From Carallia brachiata (lineage: Eukaryota > Streptophyta > Magnoliopsida > Malpighiales > Rhizophoraceae), in contig JADCRB010000006.1 in assembly GCA_021464245.1 (NCBI GenBank), forward strand, positions 1,629,621-1,693,620: DNA of 64,000 bases. Reading direction: 5' to 3'. Shown here piece by piece: positions 9,868 to 22,427 of this stretch; positions within the stretch are counted from its first letter, which is position 1, and each line of letters begins with the position of its first letter. Made by a program: the position numbers and the translations under genes. The notes under the pieces were generated by a model. It was not told the origin of the DNA. It saw only the letters and a program-made list of their open reading frames with translations, and made no database searches.

Positions 9868-12191
9868 TGTGAGGGTGAGCCAAACGGTAATATAAGAGGA
9901 CCATTAGGACCGTTAAGGTCATTCATAGTAGGTAGGACTGTACAGAGTAGATATTGAGAGTCCTCCTATGTTGACTGTAGGATGTAGCTACTCCTCTCAC
10001 CCTTATGCATCATACCTGTAACTTGTACAAAAGTTTGGTATGTTATATGTAATAAAAAGGTGTGCCTGGTTTTTGAACAAACCCAAGTTCATCCATATAC
10101 TGCCATGTTAAGAGTAAATGAGCAAGCAAAGAAAAGAATTAAATGTGGTTAAAAGTAAAAAGGATAAAGCATAATTAAAAAGATTTGAGACATGACTTAA
10201 AGTAAATTTAACCTCCATTGATGCTAATAACTACCCGACCTAAGAATGAAATCCCGCGACAAAGACCGGGGCATCGTTTAAGTGAATCCCAAAGATTCGG
10301 AGATTATTTGGGGATTTGGTATTGGGTTGCACCCATGGCGTGTCAACCCCTTTCGACAGCGCCAATGCTGGATGTGTGTCAGGGCATGATAATACCTCTT
10401 CCTATTATGATTGTGAGGATAACTGTGATGGCTTCTTTCTCCTTTTTCACCTTTCTTATGTTCTACAATATGTGTCTTTGATGTCATCTCATTTACTTTC
10501 GCTTCTTTCGACCGAAAGCTGTTCTTGTCCTCAACCATATATTTTTTGTTCATTTTATCTCATGTTTCCTTTGCTTCCTTTGAAAAACAGTATACACTAA
10601 TAAGATCATTAGATAAAGTGCTTAACATGGTATGACAATAGACTTTGTTGCCATGTTTTCATGCAGGAAGTGTTTTGTCATAATTCTCAAATGTTGGATT
10701 TGGTTTGGTTTCAGTAAGCGCGAACGCAATTCCTAAGATATCTAGAGCTAAAAAAACACATTCTTGCCAATATTTTAAAGTGTGAACCAGTGAAAATTTC
10801 GATATTGGCAATGTCTGGCAAAAACTTTGAAGCAAGAGGAACTGACTGAGTATGAACAAAAACAAGAACAGATTAATATGTTACAGTAGCAAATTCATTT
10901 GTTACGGAAACAGTTTGGTTTGTGTTTGCACTAATCACAACAAAACTAGAAAACTATCCTTAAGATTGTTAAAGATAAGATAATAAAACAATAGAAAATG
11001 GATGCAAATAAAAAAATCAAACAAACAAACAAAGGATATAAAATGTCTAAAACATGCAGAGCACTGTCCTTATATATAGTTTCCGGCCCTATAATCAATT
11101 CGATATAGTGCAGCTAGTCGCAGTGATTATTTACCTAGAATACAACTGACCTTCTCACTAATATGCACTTCAAATAGTGAGGTGATGAAAACAACTCTAA
11201 TCTGACTAACCCAGCAGATTCCAACAAGAGAAGATAAGAGAAGAATAGTGGAAAATATGCGTGTTATAAAGAAAAAAAAGATTATGTATTTATATTGGCT
11301 CAGATTTCATGACTCATAAAGATGAATAATGGACATAATAGATGAATAATGGGTAGAATAATAGTGATTAATGGCTAAAACAGCTAGCTCTCCAACAGTT
11401 AAAAAAAAAGGCTAGTAAAAAACAGCTAGTTTGATTGAAAATTCTGAAAGGTTTCAAAAGATTGGGCTTGAGGGTTAACCAGCCAAGGCGTGCATGGGAT
11501 TGTATGGGCCCACTCATATTGGGCCTGAGTTTAAGTTGCGTGAGGCCTGCTTATTGTCCATTTCTTTTAATAAGTATAAAGTAAATGCTGGTTTATAAAT
11601 ATAAGCAAAACTTGACTTCTCTTTCTCATATGAGATTTAAGCCTTTTAAAATACATTACAATTTCCCAATAATAGATTGGCAAAGTTTTTATAAATCACC
11701 AATAACAAATTGGTGGTGAATTGAGAGTTATCAAAATTTCTAAAAATTGCCTCATTTTGCCATAGATAATTGTTAAGAATATAGATAAAGTAAAAAAAAA
11801 AAAAACGCATTTCTTGATGAAACAACATGGTTGATTTTGTTAATTAAACCAAAACACATAATTTCGAATTAAGTGTCACATAAATTTGTGAATAATTTAT
11901 TGATATATGAATTTATAAGTCATTGATTATCATATGATATATGAGTTGTTAATTGTCTTTTTTCTATCATTGTAAATATAAATTCATTTGTTAGACTTGT
12001 GTGCATATCGTTTCCTAATTATATAGTTATGTTGAAGTAGATCATTTGTTAATGTCTGATAAGCTTAAAAAAAAGTTTAGGTAAAATTTTAAACTACTAT
12101 AAAACGCTTAGAACCAAAATGTAACCAACACATCACTTTGGACTTTTTGAACAACTTATGGCTATGTTGCCAATTGAGATTTAAGAAAATT
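9868..12191. other. Unassigned intergenic DNA
   Basis: No gene recognised. Overlapping short open frames around 10218-10600 on both strands have no domain I can name, and composition is uneven (10230-10420 is less AT-rich than its surroundings). Poly-A runs and AT-rich DNA fill 11560-12190. Confidence 0.5.
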
Positions 12192-14240
12192 TGTTGGTCC
12201 CAGAATTACCCAAGAGGGGGGTGAATTGGGAAATTTAAAAACTTATAGCCAAATCAATAAACTTGAACAAATAAAAATATTCGAACACAATATGAAAGAT
12301 AAGTAAATCGTATGCAAGTAATGATAAACAAACATAAGAGAATAACCAAGTTTAGTCCTGTGAACAAGATCGAGATAAACAATAAGTGTAATGCGTGTGT
12401 TGATGAGCAATGATAATGAAATAGTTTAAGGGACAAAGAGATCAACGCAAGAGATTTATATTAGTTCGACTTATCCCATGCCTATGTCTACTCCCCAAGA
12501 TTACCCTTGGGAATTTCACAATCCACTATCTAAAGCTTCTTTACGATTGAAGATCAAACCCTTACAATACTTCGGTCACCTAACCAAGAGCACACTAGCT
12601 CTTTTCCTCAACCACACAAAGGTCACCTGACCTTTCTCACAATCACTTGATGGTCACTTAACCACAATCACACAAAGGTCCACGACCTTATAAAGTTTCA
12701 CAAAGCTTGAAGAATATATTTCTCACTAAAGCACACTTTTCCCTTTCTTTTCTCTCTTATGGCACACCCTTACTTATAAAGAATACTCAATAAAATTTGT
12801 TTTTTTCACTCAATAGACATACACAATAAAGCTTTTTCTTTCAACTCAAACCCTCTCTTATATTTTGAAAACTCACTTTCGCACACCACAAGCATGACAC
12901 TCCTCTTGCACAATAACAACCCAACACAATATAGAGAATGAGAGGAAAAAAGAGGGATGGGGAGAGATGAATGGAGTATGGGTGGAGGCACCTATTTGTC
13001 AGAGAAGGAGATTGTAGGGGCTGCTAGAATACATTAATAAGGATCGATTTTATAGCCAATGGATCCCCAAAATCGTGGCTTTGAATGATGATGATTGTCT
13101 TGATAAATTTGACAACTTTTCAGAAAATCATTCATATCTCTCTGTATATAGCTCCAAATTGTGTCCTGATTCTTGCGTTTGAAAGTAGACATCCAGGGCT
13201 TTCCATCCATATATAGATCATAGTGATTCCACTGCAGCTAGACACGGTGGCTTCTGGAAGTTGACTAATCCTGCTAGACGGGACAGATTGTACACCCTTC
13301 AATATTTTCGTAATATCTCCTTCTACAGAGATCCCATTAACTCGATTCTTGTCAATTTGAAATATAGACAAAATTGTCTTTGTATGCATATAAGCTCAAA
13401 AGCTAATTCTTTCTCATTTGTTCGCAATCATCTCTTAAAGCTCACTAATCATGTCTGCTTTGCAAATTTAGCACCTTGTAGTTGCTAAACCACTAATTTC
13501 ACCACAAATATCTAACTGAGATGATTCTTAAGGATTTGAAAACTAGACAAAATTATCTTTCCATCTATATAAAATACATCACATGATTTTTCTGCAGCTA
13601 ACTGATTTGTTAAAGTTGGCAGATCCAGTATTACCAAGATAACTTGTGGAAGCTTCAATTTCTGCCCAATAACGTTCTATAGGAATATCCAATTAACGCA
13701 ATTTTAGATGATTTGAAAACTAAATTCAGTTAGCTTCCTAACCATGTATAGCTTGCCACACAGTTTTGCTCCATCCGAACATTATAGCTTCTAGAAATTA
13801 ACTCATCTAGATTGCCTTGATAGCTTGTACATGTTACAACTTATTGCCTATTACTTCATCCACACAAATCCCATTAATGTGAAAATTGTGCCATTTGAAA
13901 GTAGACTAAATAAGCTTTCCATTGACATATAGCTTGGCAAATTCTAAGTGGTTTGCAACATTCTTTAAAAATGTATCCATGTGGTGTGTTATCACAGTTT
14001 GAGTCCTCATTACTCTTTTAGTCATAGCTTACAATGTAAAACTCCAATTGTCACGATTCTAGTGAAGTTGAAAACTAGACTCCTCTAGCTTTCTAAACCA
14101 TTTATGGCTCATCATCTAATTCATCTCTATGTGAACAAATGAGCCTTTGAAAATTAACTGTATAGGATGATAGTTGCATTGAATGGAACAAATATCAATA
14201 GTTTTCTTGTGCACGCATTACTTCCATTCTAATTTATGTT
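12192..14240. repeat. Non-coding dispersed-type repeat, probably a non-autonomous LTR element
   Basis: Begins TGTTGGTCCCAGAATTACC followed by an AAGAGGGGGGTGAATTGG block, an opening I associate with a widespread non-coding plant repeat. Next come alternating CACAAAGGTC / ACCTGACC motifs near 12590-12690, then the periodic array at 13110-14190. No protein-coding capacity, primer site or second terminal repeat is visible, so both the class and the right border are uncertain. Confidence 0.5.
13110..14190. repeat. Six degenerate copies of a ~178-bp unit
   Basis: A core resembling TTTGAAAACTAGAC, followed after 8-12 bases by AGCTTTCCA..CATATAG, recurs with the TTTGAAA part at 13178, 13356, 13535, 13712, 13894 and 14067. 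Spacings are 178, 179, 177, 182 and 173 bp. Between cores, a CCNATTAACNCGATTCT-like block and a GCAGCTAG...TTGACT block also recur. The copies are strongly diverged from one another. Confidence 0.8.
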
Positions 14241-15437
14241 TGTTTGATTGAAACCTTCAATTGCATACTTAAATAAACATATTAATAATTCTCAATGTTT
14301 TGTAATCATCAAAACCGAATAACAAAATTATCATAAATGTTTTGGATATAGAATTTTCTTTTAAAATCTCTTAATGTGATATGTGAACACTCATAGTAGA
14401 AACTAAACTTTTCCTGCACAAAAGTCATAATTCAAAAAATAGTCTTTTAAAGAAAAAAGTCAAGTAAGATGGACAAATTCGGGCCATGCTCAAATTTCCA
14501 TAAGCTTTTTGGTAATTTTTGGGTTGAGTAATTGACAGAGTCAAAAAAAATCTTATTTTTCAAGCAAATTAAGTTAAGGTATTGAATCAACACCTCTAAT
14601 TGAAAGAAATGAAGGTAGCCTCCTATCAAGACCATGGTCCAATTTGGTTCTAGTTTCGATTTTGCATCGATAACTCTAATTCTAAGGTTAAGGGGGACTA
14701 AAATCAAACTGCAAGCAAGCAATGCAATTCGAATCAGCAATTCTGATTCTGGTTTGGTGCAAAGTTTCTGATTTAGATCTATTTTATGTTCCAATGCAAT
14801 TCAATTATGGTTTAGTTTTGTTTAGAATCCCTAGTTCAAACTAGTTTGGTCCAGTTCCAATACTCTTTTTTTTGTTCATTTTCCTTGAAATGACTTTTAA
14901 ACACTAAAAGCAAAATGAAAAAAAAAAATAAAAAAGCATGAGTTTAATTCAAAATTTAATTAAACTACCTACATATTATCTTCGAGTTTAAAGGAATCAC
15001 AACCCACATAGTTTTCTTACCTTAATTGATGAACCCCTATATTTAACTTTCGAATATAAACTTAATCACTCATAATTGTACTCCCTTGGATGCTCATTGC
15101 GACTCCTGCCATACCTCTGGTTATAAAGTTGCAATCATTGTCTCCATGGGACCACAAGTCTGATTCTTGTTCTTGTATTGCTGCTATCTTTTAGTCAACA
15201 AGGTATGTTTGTACCTCCACTAAACCAGCAGCTATAGCTTCCTTGAAGGTGGCATTATAACCAAATTGTCCCTCAATCCTATCCCAGTTCAAATTTCTGG
15301 TTCAATTCTGATTTTAGCCAGAACAAAACCAAGATGATGTCTAGTAAGTTCCAAGGCACTGAGCCATGTCCTCTTGTTCATAGAACTTAAAAGTGTCTTC
15401 TTACCAAATTATAGTTTGTAGCATTGTGTTCACACGC
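14241..15437. other. Unassigned intergenic DNA
   Basis: AT-rich DNA without a recognisable gene. A 115-codon minus-strand open frame at 14447-14794 and a coding-like minus-strand stretch at about 15090-15300 (containing YNATFKEAIAAGLVEVQ) match no family I know. Confidence 0.45.
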
Positions 15438-15850
15438 GGGATAAGTTCTCATTTCAGTCAGTAACTTAACAAAAGTTTCATTTTGGATCGGTAAGTTTAA
15501 AAAAAATTCTAATTAAAGACAATTCTATTAAAAAAAATTTGAAAATAGATAAGTAACTTCAATTCCATTAAAACCACTATTAGGTGTTAACATAGTGATG
15601 AGATAATTTATTTCGTGGCAAGCCAAGTATGTGACGTCAAATGGATTTGCTAACGTGTTAAACCTCTCTGTCCACATTTTAAGTAGCTTAAATATTATTC
15701 TACATTGGGTCAATAACTTTAAATAAAATTCTAAATTGGGTCAATAACTTTAGAGAAAATTCTAAATTAAGTCAGAAAATTAGAGAAAGTTCATAATTAG
15801 ATCCAATAACTTAGAGATAGTTCTAAACTTTCTTGTAAGTTAAAAAACAA
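15438..15850 (+). repeat. Left long terminal inverted repeat (outer element)
   Basis: Built largely from degenerate ~34-bp units with consensus near TTCTAAATTGGGTCAATAACTT, best seen at 15690-15830 and again at the outer end. The reverse complement is at 22920-23299. Confidence 0.75.
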
Positions 15851-16057
15851 AAATATTTACTTTAACGTTGTCCCTATACTTTCCAAAGAAAACAAAAAAA
15901 AGTCTCCCTCACTGTACAGTTTGCATCCTTCTACTTGTACAGTTGGCAGAGCGTTTTTCCAAATGGCAGTTTTGTAATTATATTATTCATTAACAACTGA
16001 TGAAAACAAAAAATAAGGGGGACCCTACTTTTTCAATTAGCAACAGCAACATTTAAA

Positions 16058-16067
16058 AAAAACGTAA
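16058..16067. repeat. Left 10-bp target site duplication of the inner MULE
   Basis: Reads AAAAACGTAA next to the element. The right copy at 22657-22666 reads AAAAAAGTAA, one mismatch in ten. Mutator-like elements duplicate 9-11 bp on insertion. Confidence 0.8.
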
Positions 16068-16297
16068 GGGATAAGACAAAAAATAGTCCCATAGGTTTGC
16101 AAAAACTGCAATTAATTCCTAAACGTTAGAGTATATTCATTTAAGTCCTAAATGTTAGGGGTCCACTTCAATTGAGTCCTACTAATGACAAAAAGGGGTT
16201 TGACCGTTAGAATAGAGATTTGACCACAATTATAAAATCCAAAAATTGAGAAAAAACAAAGGAAAAATTTGGAAAATACCTTTATAAAAGAAAAATA
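16068..16297 (+). repeat. Left TIR of the inner MULE
   Basis: Opens GGGATAAGACAAAAAATAGT and contains two short AAGTCCTAAACGTTA-like sub-repeats. It is matched in reverse complement by 22428-22656 up to ATACCTTTATAAAAG, after which similarity stops. Confidence 0.88.
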
Positions 16298-16498
16298 TGT
16301 ATATAAAGTGTATAACCTACGTTAAAGAATTGGAAAAACAAAAAGGACAAAATCAGCTCTCTTTATATCAAACGCTGGATACCTTGATGGTTGATATTCA
16401 TCTTATACTTCTCTCTTCTTAACACTGCAAAACCCTACTTAGTAATTCCTTACAAACCCTAATCCCTCATCAACAAGAATCTTGAAAGAAAAACCCAG

Positions 16499-16933
16499 AT
16501 GAATATGAATATGATGTGCCAGTGTGGGAGAGAAGCAATATTGCGCACTGCGTAGATGAATCTCAACCCCAAGAGAAGATTTGTTTCTTATGGGCATTTA
16601 AAGGTAAGTGGTGAACCAAAATTTCAATGTCTTTCCCTATTTTTTATGAACGACAAGTGTATGTTGATATATGTGTTTTGTTTTGTTTTCATTTTTTTTT
16701 CCTTTAAGTTTGTACAACAACATGGAGGATGTGGTACTTTTCAGTGGATAAATCATCCTATGTGTGATAGATCAAAGTAAATTATTCCAGGATTGTTGAA
16801 GAGAATTAGCAAGATGGGGAAGGAAAAGGCACATTATAAGAGGGAAATATTAGTGCTGAGAATTGTTGTTGCTGTGTTTGTTCCTTTGGTAGTAGTTATA
16901 TTGAGTTGGGTTCTAAAGTCATGTGGTGTTTGA
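16499..16933 (+). pseudogene. GRF-type zinc-finger protein with C-terminal membrane helix (two stops)
   Basis: Exon 1 (16499-16603) and exon 2 (16709-16933) join in phase across a 105-bp GTAAGT...AAG intron. The frame shows the zf-GRF pattern: MCQCGREAILRTA, NPKRRFVSYGH, GGCGTFQWINHPMCDRSK, IIPGLLKRI, then a hydrophobic helix (LVLRIVVAVFVPLVVVILSW) near the end. GRF fingers bind nucleic acid and occur in small plant proteins of unknown role. Breaks are TAG at 16553-16555, where the family has Trp, TAA at 16778-16780, and Tyr where the third zinc Cys is expected. All fit C-to-T/G-to-A decay. The gene starts about 200 bp inside the left TIR and runs toward the transposase. Captured host gene or true second MULE gene: not decidable from one copy. 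Confidence 0.8.
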
Positions 16934-17519
16934 GGAACCAGTGAAAAAGACCTTACTAGTATAGGGTTGTTTGTAATGGGATGGTAGTTGAGTTAGTTAA
17001 ATTAGTCCTTAACTCTTGAACTGACTTTATTAGTGTTGGCTTGTTTGTAACAAATATAGTTCATGGACTGTAGAATTTTGAAGTGACTTGTAGTGTAATT
17101 ATGTTACCAGTGATTGTTAAAAAATGAAATAAAATTGTAATGTTAAGCTTTGCAAGATGCTGGTGATGATTTGCAAGTGAATTGGAAATTTTATGCAAGT
17201 AAAATCACACTTTGAATAACAGTTAAAGAAGAAGAACTTTTATCACCAACAAACCAAATGATTTCGTACACAGAAATGAGTTGTCTTTGTTGTAGCTATA
17301 CAAAAATCATAGTATAAAGTTTGGCCGCAACAAAAACCAAAATAATTGGTCAATTCAAATAGCATAGAAAGGTGTTTGTTCACTCCCAATGTACAATAAA
17401 CTAATACCACAAATATATACTAAAAGAGTTTGGCCTGTACAAAAGCAAAAAAACAAAATCAAAGGCAATTTACAAAAACAGTTTAAAAGCAAAAGTTAGG
17501 CCACTCTTGTAATCTTTTG
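16934..17519. other. MULE interior between convergent genes
   Basis: AT-rich DNA between the ends of the GRF gene and the transposase gene. It probably holds both 3' untranslated regions; AATAAA-like strings occur near 17128 and 17395 but none can be assigned. Confidence 0.45.
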
Positions 17520-20500
17520 GAAGCTTCATTCTCTAGTTTTTCCTTTTTCTTTTGAATTTCCTCTTCTTCGCTTCACTTTGACTCTGCATACATTAGAATA
17601 ATTGTTTAGTAAAAATATTGCACTTTCAAAACAACAAAGGTAATCAAGCTATGAACCAAGTCTAAATAAAATTAAACCATACCAGCAACTTTTGTGGTGT
17701 TATCACAATATAGTTGGATCTAGTTAGTGGCCTGCTACTTTGATTGGACTGAATCTACTTTTGCTTAGAGTTACTTGAGATACCATTAGTTGCATGATGC
17801 TCTTGTGTATGAATGACAATATCTTGTTGAGCATGCCTTTTTGATGCAACAGAGACACGACACTTAAATCTTAGACTCTGTGAAATAGAGAAAACAATAT
17901 TGTGTATGAATTAACAATAATTGCAATTGGATGTTGGTTTTCAAATAGAAAATAATCAACTTACTGTCCTGGTTGCCTTTGGAGATGTTGACAGTGGGAC
18001 AGAAGTTACCTCAGGGTTGTTCATTGCTTGAAAATTCTGGTTGGCTAGGGCAATATCCTTAGCTAGTTTTCTATTTCCTTGATTCTTTTTCTTATTAGTA
18101 GAAAGATAGGCTGAATTGTTAGATAGTCTCTTTGGCTGCTTTTTTTTAGCTAAAGTTTTTCTCCCACCTTTACTCTTTCCCTACAAAGTGTACATTTGTT
18201 AAAAAGAAAATTGAACTGTAGCTTTGCGACATGGAAAATTAAATTGAAATTTTCTATCTTTTTGGCAACTGAACCTAATGGAGCTTCAGTTTGTTAGTGT
18301 AAGGTTGGTGTACTCCCTAAATGTGGTTCACCAGCTTGCTGTTCAGTTTGTTGGTGCAAGGCTGTTGCATTCCCTAAATGTGGTTCACTAGCTTGCTATT
18401 CAGTCACATTTTGTTAAACGGCTACCTGACCTTCTAGACTACCCTCTTCAGCTGCTTCTATTGTTGGCTTACCCTTTTCAGCTGCCTTTTTTTTTTTTTT
18501 TGGACGTGTCCTAGAATTATGACCAGTCTTTTTGAAGGATCTACATTATTGTTTCTCACCCTTTCTGGACCTTTTTGTGGCACCAGGTTTTGGCTTCTCC
18601 CAATCCTCTATTCTCTTTTTTACTTGAGGCCTTCCATCTATCTTTTTAAAAGGGGGTGGCAGCATGGGCTCCTCCCTAGTCACAGGCCAAAATTGTTCCC
18701 CATTCACTGGCTGCATCATGTGAGTGTTTGCAGCTATATACTTGCTCTTTTTGTACCAATCTAAATTGTATGCCATTGGGTCTGCGCCCTGATACTCTAT
18801 GGCACACAATGCATGTGCACATGGGATCCCACTCAACTGCCAAGCTCCACAAGTACATGTCATCTCATCCAACTTTACAACATATGTCACACCATAGTGG
18901 TTAATCTTATTACCCTCACATTCATTCCACTTAACCTCATAATGACTCCTTTTTGTTATATTATACCTTAACTTTCTTTTTATCCTAGGGCCTATGTTTA
19001 TATTTCATATGTGAACCAAATCTCTATTCTTCTTAAGTCTTCTCATAATATATATTCTAATATCCTCAACCATTGTAATAATTGCTTTTGATCTAGAAAA
19101 TACTATTTTGCCATTAAAGGCTTCCCACATATTATTATCAACAATGTCAATTTTCAAATCTGGGTTGAACTATGTCTTACACTAGTGCTCCTTTTTTGAT
19201 AGTTCCATGTCATCATAAGCTTCAGGGTCTTCCTCTTTCAATTCTGCCATTCTTAAGTTGAATTCAGTTTCATTTGGAGACTTCACACAATCCCAGAACA
19301 GCTTATGCATCTTCACTCCTTTATGCTTTTTCCTCCAATTTGCAAATTTGTGCCTCCCCCACATTTTGCATTCAGCCTTTGGTAGTACAGTACTTATAGA
19401 ATTCACCAAACCCTGTATTTTCAAAAACAACCGGTAAATGATACTATCATATTATGGAATTGTGCTTTCAATTGACCGATAATACATAGTTAACTTACTT
19501 TTTGTTGATCTGACATGATTGCCCATCCGTCACCATTTGTGATGCTCAGGTCCTTTTTCAATAGCCCAATAAACCAGCTCCAAGTGTTAGTTGACTCAAC
19601 AACTATCACTGCCCAAGCGATCGGGAACATTTGGTTATTAGCATCCCTTCCCATAGCAGTCAAGATCTCTCCTTTGACAACACCTTTTAAAAAACATCCA
19701 TCTAAACCTATTAGATGCCTGCACCCTACCATGAAATCCTCTCTTGCAATAGTCAAAGCATATATACTTCCATCAAATCGTGGACTCCCCTCTTCCTAGT
19801 TCAGGAACAGATGGTTTAAGAACAATCGTCGAGCCAAAATTGCTTTTTTCATGCTCTACTGCATAGTCCCATAGCTTGGCATATTCTTTTGTTGCATCTC
19901 CTCTCAGTTGATCAACCACCAACTACTTTGCTCTGAGACACTTACTCTCAGTCACCTCTATTTGCAATTGTCTCTTCACCATCTTCTTTATTTTATCCAC
20001 TGTCATTTTGCCAATTGATCCTATACCCTTGAAAAGATTGGCAGCCAACCAAGAAGCATAAATTCTACTATTTTTGAAGGCTAGATTGCAATCATAGTTG
20101 CTCGCCAATGCCTTCACTTGAACACAGATCAAGTCCTTCACAAATGCAACCGAAATCTTCCATGGGCATAATAGTTTCTTGCAAACTGCCCTGACATAGT
20201 CCATGCAATTTTTAGTGTATACAAAGCAATCTTTCTCTTGAAAGCATATTTGACCAAACCATCTTTGAAAGCCCTAGTGTCTTCAAATAGCATTGATAAC
20301 TCCAGCTCAGGTTTTTCCACTTTAGGGTTATGGATGGGAAATTTGGCCTTTTTTCTGACTACACTATTAATGTCTTCACTATCACTTGTTTCAAAACTTG
20401 CACACTGACTAGTATCAGGATAGTTAGTTGCATATCCTTCTTCATTTGACTCTTCCTTATCATCATGGTCATTGCTCTGGTTGTGTTCGTCTCTTTATAT

Positions 20501-21221
20501 TCTAACATTGTCAGTTGCATGGACATTATCTTCTGCATGAGTTTTGCCTTTACTAAATTTCTCCAAATTCTGCCTAGCCTCTTCTAGTTCTGAGTCATCA
20601 TCATCAGACAATTTTGCAACCCTCATTATGCCCCTACAAAATTCTTCATCATCTTCTTCCTCATCATCGCTTGAATCTTCAAGAGTGGGCACCAAGTTAT
20701 TGTCCTTGCTTGGGGAACTGTTCACTGCATATTTATTGTTGCTCTTAGATGTCTCATAGTTGGGTTGGTCTGTGGATTTGCTTTTGTTTGATGCTTCAAC
20801 AATAATCTCTATGGAATCCCAATCAATGCTATCTAAGAATTCATCTATTATACCATTGACATGAATCCTTGTTTGCCCTTCATTGATTTTTTTCAGTGAC
20901 TTTAGGATTGTCCCCACCCTTCACTGACCCACTGCCAGTATATTCATCTCCTTCATTGCCCTCAGTCCCTTGGATTGAGACATCTTCCTCATTGCGTATC
21001 ACATAAAAATCCACCTTCTTGTCCTTGAGAATTATTTCTGAAATTTCTATCACAGCTTTGTCACTTTTTTCCAAAACCTTTAATTTATCCTCTACTTTGT
21101 CATTATCCCCAAGAACCTTATAATAGATATCCTTGAAGTTAGGATACCATAAATCCTTTATCACTACATCTTGAAAATTCCAATTGCATAACCTGTCTAC
21201 CTCAACAGGAAACGCATCCAT
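17520..21221 (-). pseudogene. MuDR-type MULE transposase (frameshifts and stops)
   Basis: Domains in minus-strand order. From 21221: an N-terminal PB1-like region (MDAFPVEVDRL, DLWYPNFKDIYYKVLG). 20917-20495: an acidic DDEEEDDEEF linker ending in an in-frame stop. 20320-19923: the MuDR DNA-binding region (PELELSMLFEDTRAFKDGL, then after a frameshift VRAVCKKLLCPWKIS). 19756-19490: catalytic core with IGLDGCFLKG (first Asp) and AIMSDQQK (second Asp). 19430-19182: LPKAECKMWGRHKFANW, where the family has CARHI, and NETEF. 18830-18790: SWIM finger CTCGAWQLSGIPCAHA. Near 18540: a degenerate knuckle (GHNSRT) with two cysteines lost. A basic tail follows, probably in further exons. The protein would cut and join element ends. 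At least three frameshifts and several stops make it inactive. Confidence 0.9.
18287..18400 (-). repeat. 57-bp in-frame duplication in the transposase tail
   Basis: Two adjacent 57-bp units (18287-18343 and 18344-18400) differ at a few positions and encode two copies of a 19-residue segment containing QQAGEPHLG. The unit length is a multiple of three, so the duplication kept the frame. Confidence 0.85.
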
Positions 21222-21253
21222 ATTACCCCTTATATATTTAAGGGAAAAAGTTT

Positions 21254-21463
21254 ATGGCCAAATGATTTCTCCCAATTGTCTCCACACGAAAATTTTTTTG
21301 TGCAACTAGAAACGTATTTTGTGCAACCAAATCGATAAAAAGTAATTCAAAAAATATTATTATTTTTTCGTTGCACATTTTTCCTATATGGTTGCACAAA
21401 AAATGCTTGTGGTTGCACAAAAAAAATTCATGTGGACGTAGTAGGGAAAAATTGTTTGGCCAT
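21254..21463. mobile_element. Short MITE in the transposase leader
   Basis: Ends ATGGCCAAATG and (T)TTGGCCAT are inverted, with ~65-bp imperfect arms that share CAATT, TC..CA(C/T)(A/G)TGAA-type blocks and runs of T. Four GTTGCAC motifs occur in the interior, in both orientations. The target duplication is unclear. It starts 33 bp upstream of the transposase ATG, inside the MULE. Confidence 0.65.
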
Positions 21464-22427
21464 GTAATGATACCCTATATTTAATGGGTGGGTCAGTGTT
21501 AAAGACCCTACCATAATGTACATGCATGTATCCATCCACAACATCCATTCTGAAATAGGGAAAAAAAGACAAAGAAAATATATTTAATATTCACTACCCT
21601 ACCATAAACAAACCACCACCACAAAAGTAAACAATTTTTAAATGCATAACTACAAAGCATATCACAAAAAGACAACAACATGCACATCTTTACTGCACTT
21701 CCCACTCACAAGCTCACAAACAGACAAAATTGATGTTAGAACCTTTTACTGTTATGCATTGAAGTGGTCCAACCAACTCATAAACATCTTTTTTTAAAAA
21801 CGCATAATGTGCATTAAAGGAAAACCCAAAGCCTCTGTGCACATGCCCTTCATTCTCGTACAATACCATAAAGCCTAATCAAATCCTCAAACAGACACAC
21901 AATGGCTAAACACATCACCACACACATCCCCATAGAAATACATCTTTGAATAATGTGCAGTATAAAAAAGGTAGCTTATAAATGATCTGTGGGGTCAGTG
22001 TATATAAACCCACAACCCATACCCCAAAATCACATACACATACCCTAATTAACAAACACCCACATAAATTGAAGGCACTTTATCACCAAACCCAAAACCC
22101 CACATCTGTAAATGATAGAACAATGGAAATCGAAGGGAATTCTTTTGTACCTCTCTGATGGGTTGTGACAGCAAAATCTCCAAAAAATAACCAAAATTTC
22201 TTTCAAAGTTGGCTTTGTTACTCTTGGTTCGATTGTCTTTCCATGTCATTGAGATGAATCGATGAGATGGGTTTCTATCGAATAAGGAGGTGTTAACTTT
22301 AGGGTTGGGGTTCTGGATCAAAATGGGATTTTAGGGTTCATAAATGCTGCGTTTTGATTTATGTATGTCCTTTCTCCAAAATACGTATATGAGAAAATTG
22401 AAATCATTTTGATTTTCCAAAATAATG
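21464..22427. other. MULE interior upstream of the transposase
   Basis: No gene seen. AT-rich with CACA-rich stretches; it would hold the transposase promoter and 5' leader. A minus-strand open frame at 22049-22321 has no recognisable domain. Confidence 0.45.

Noticed and set aside
10218..10600. Overlapping open frames on both strands of 87-94 codons
   Set aside because: No domain, no splice or homology support; treated as chance frames in a less AT-rich patch.
12472..12480. A TTATCCC string resembling a MULE right terminus
   Set aside because: No matching inverted partner or flanking duplication; it lies inside the 12192 repeat.
13110..14190. CRISPR-like array from the regular spacing
   Set aside because: Units are long, degenerate and of plant nuclear context, without identical short repeats or unique spacers.
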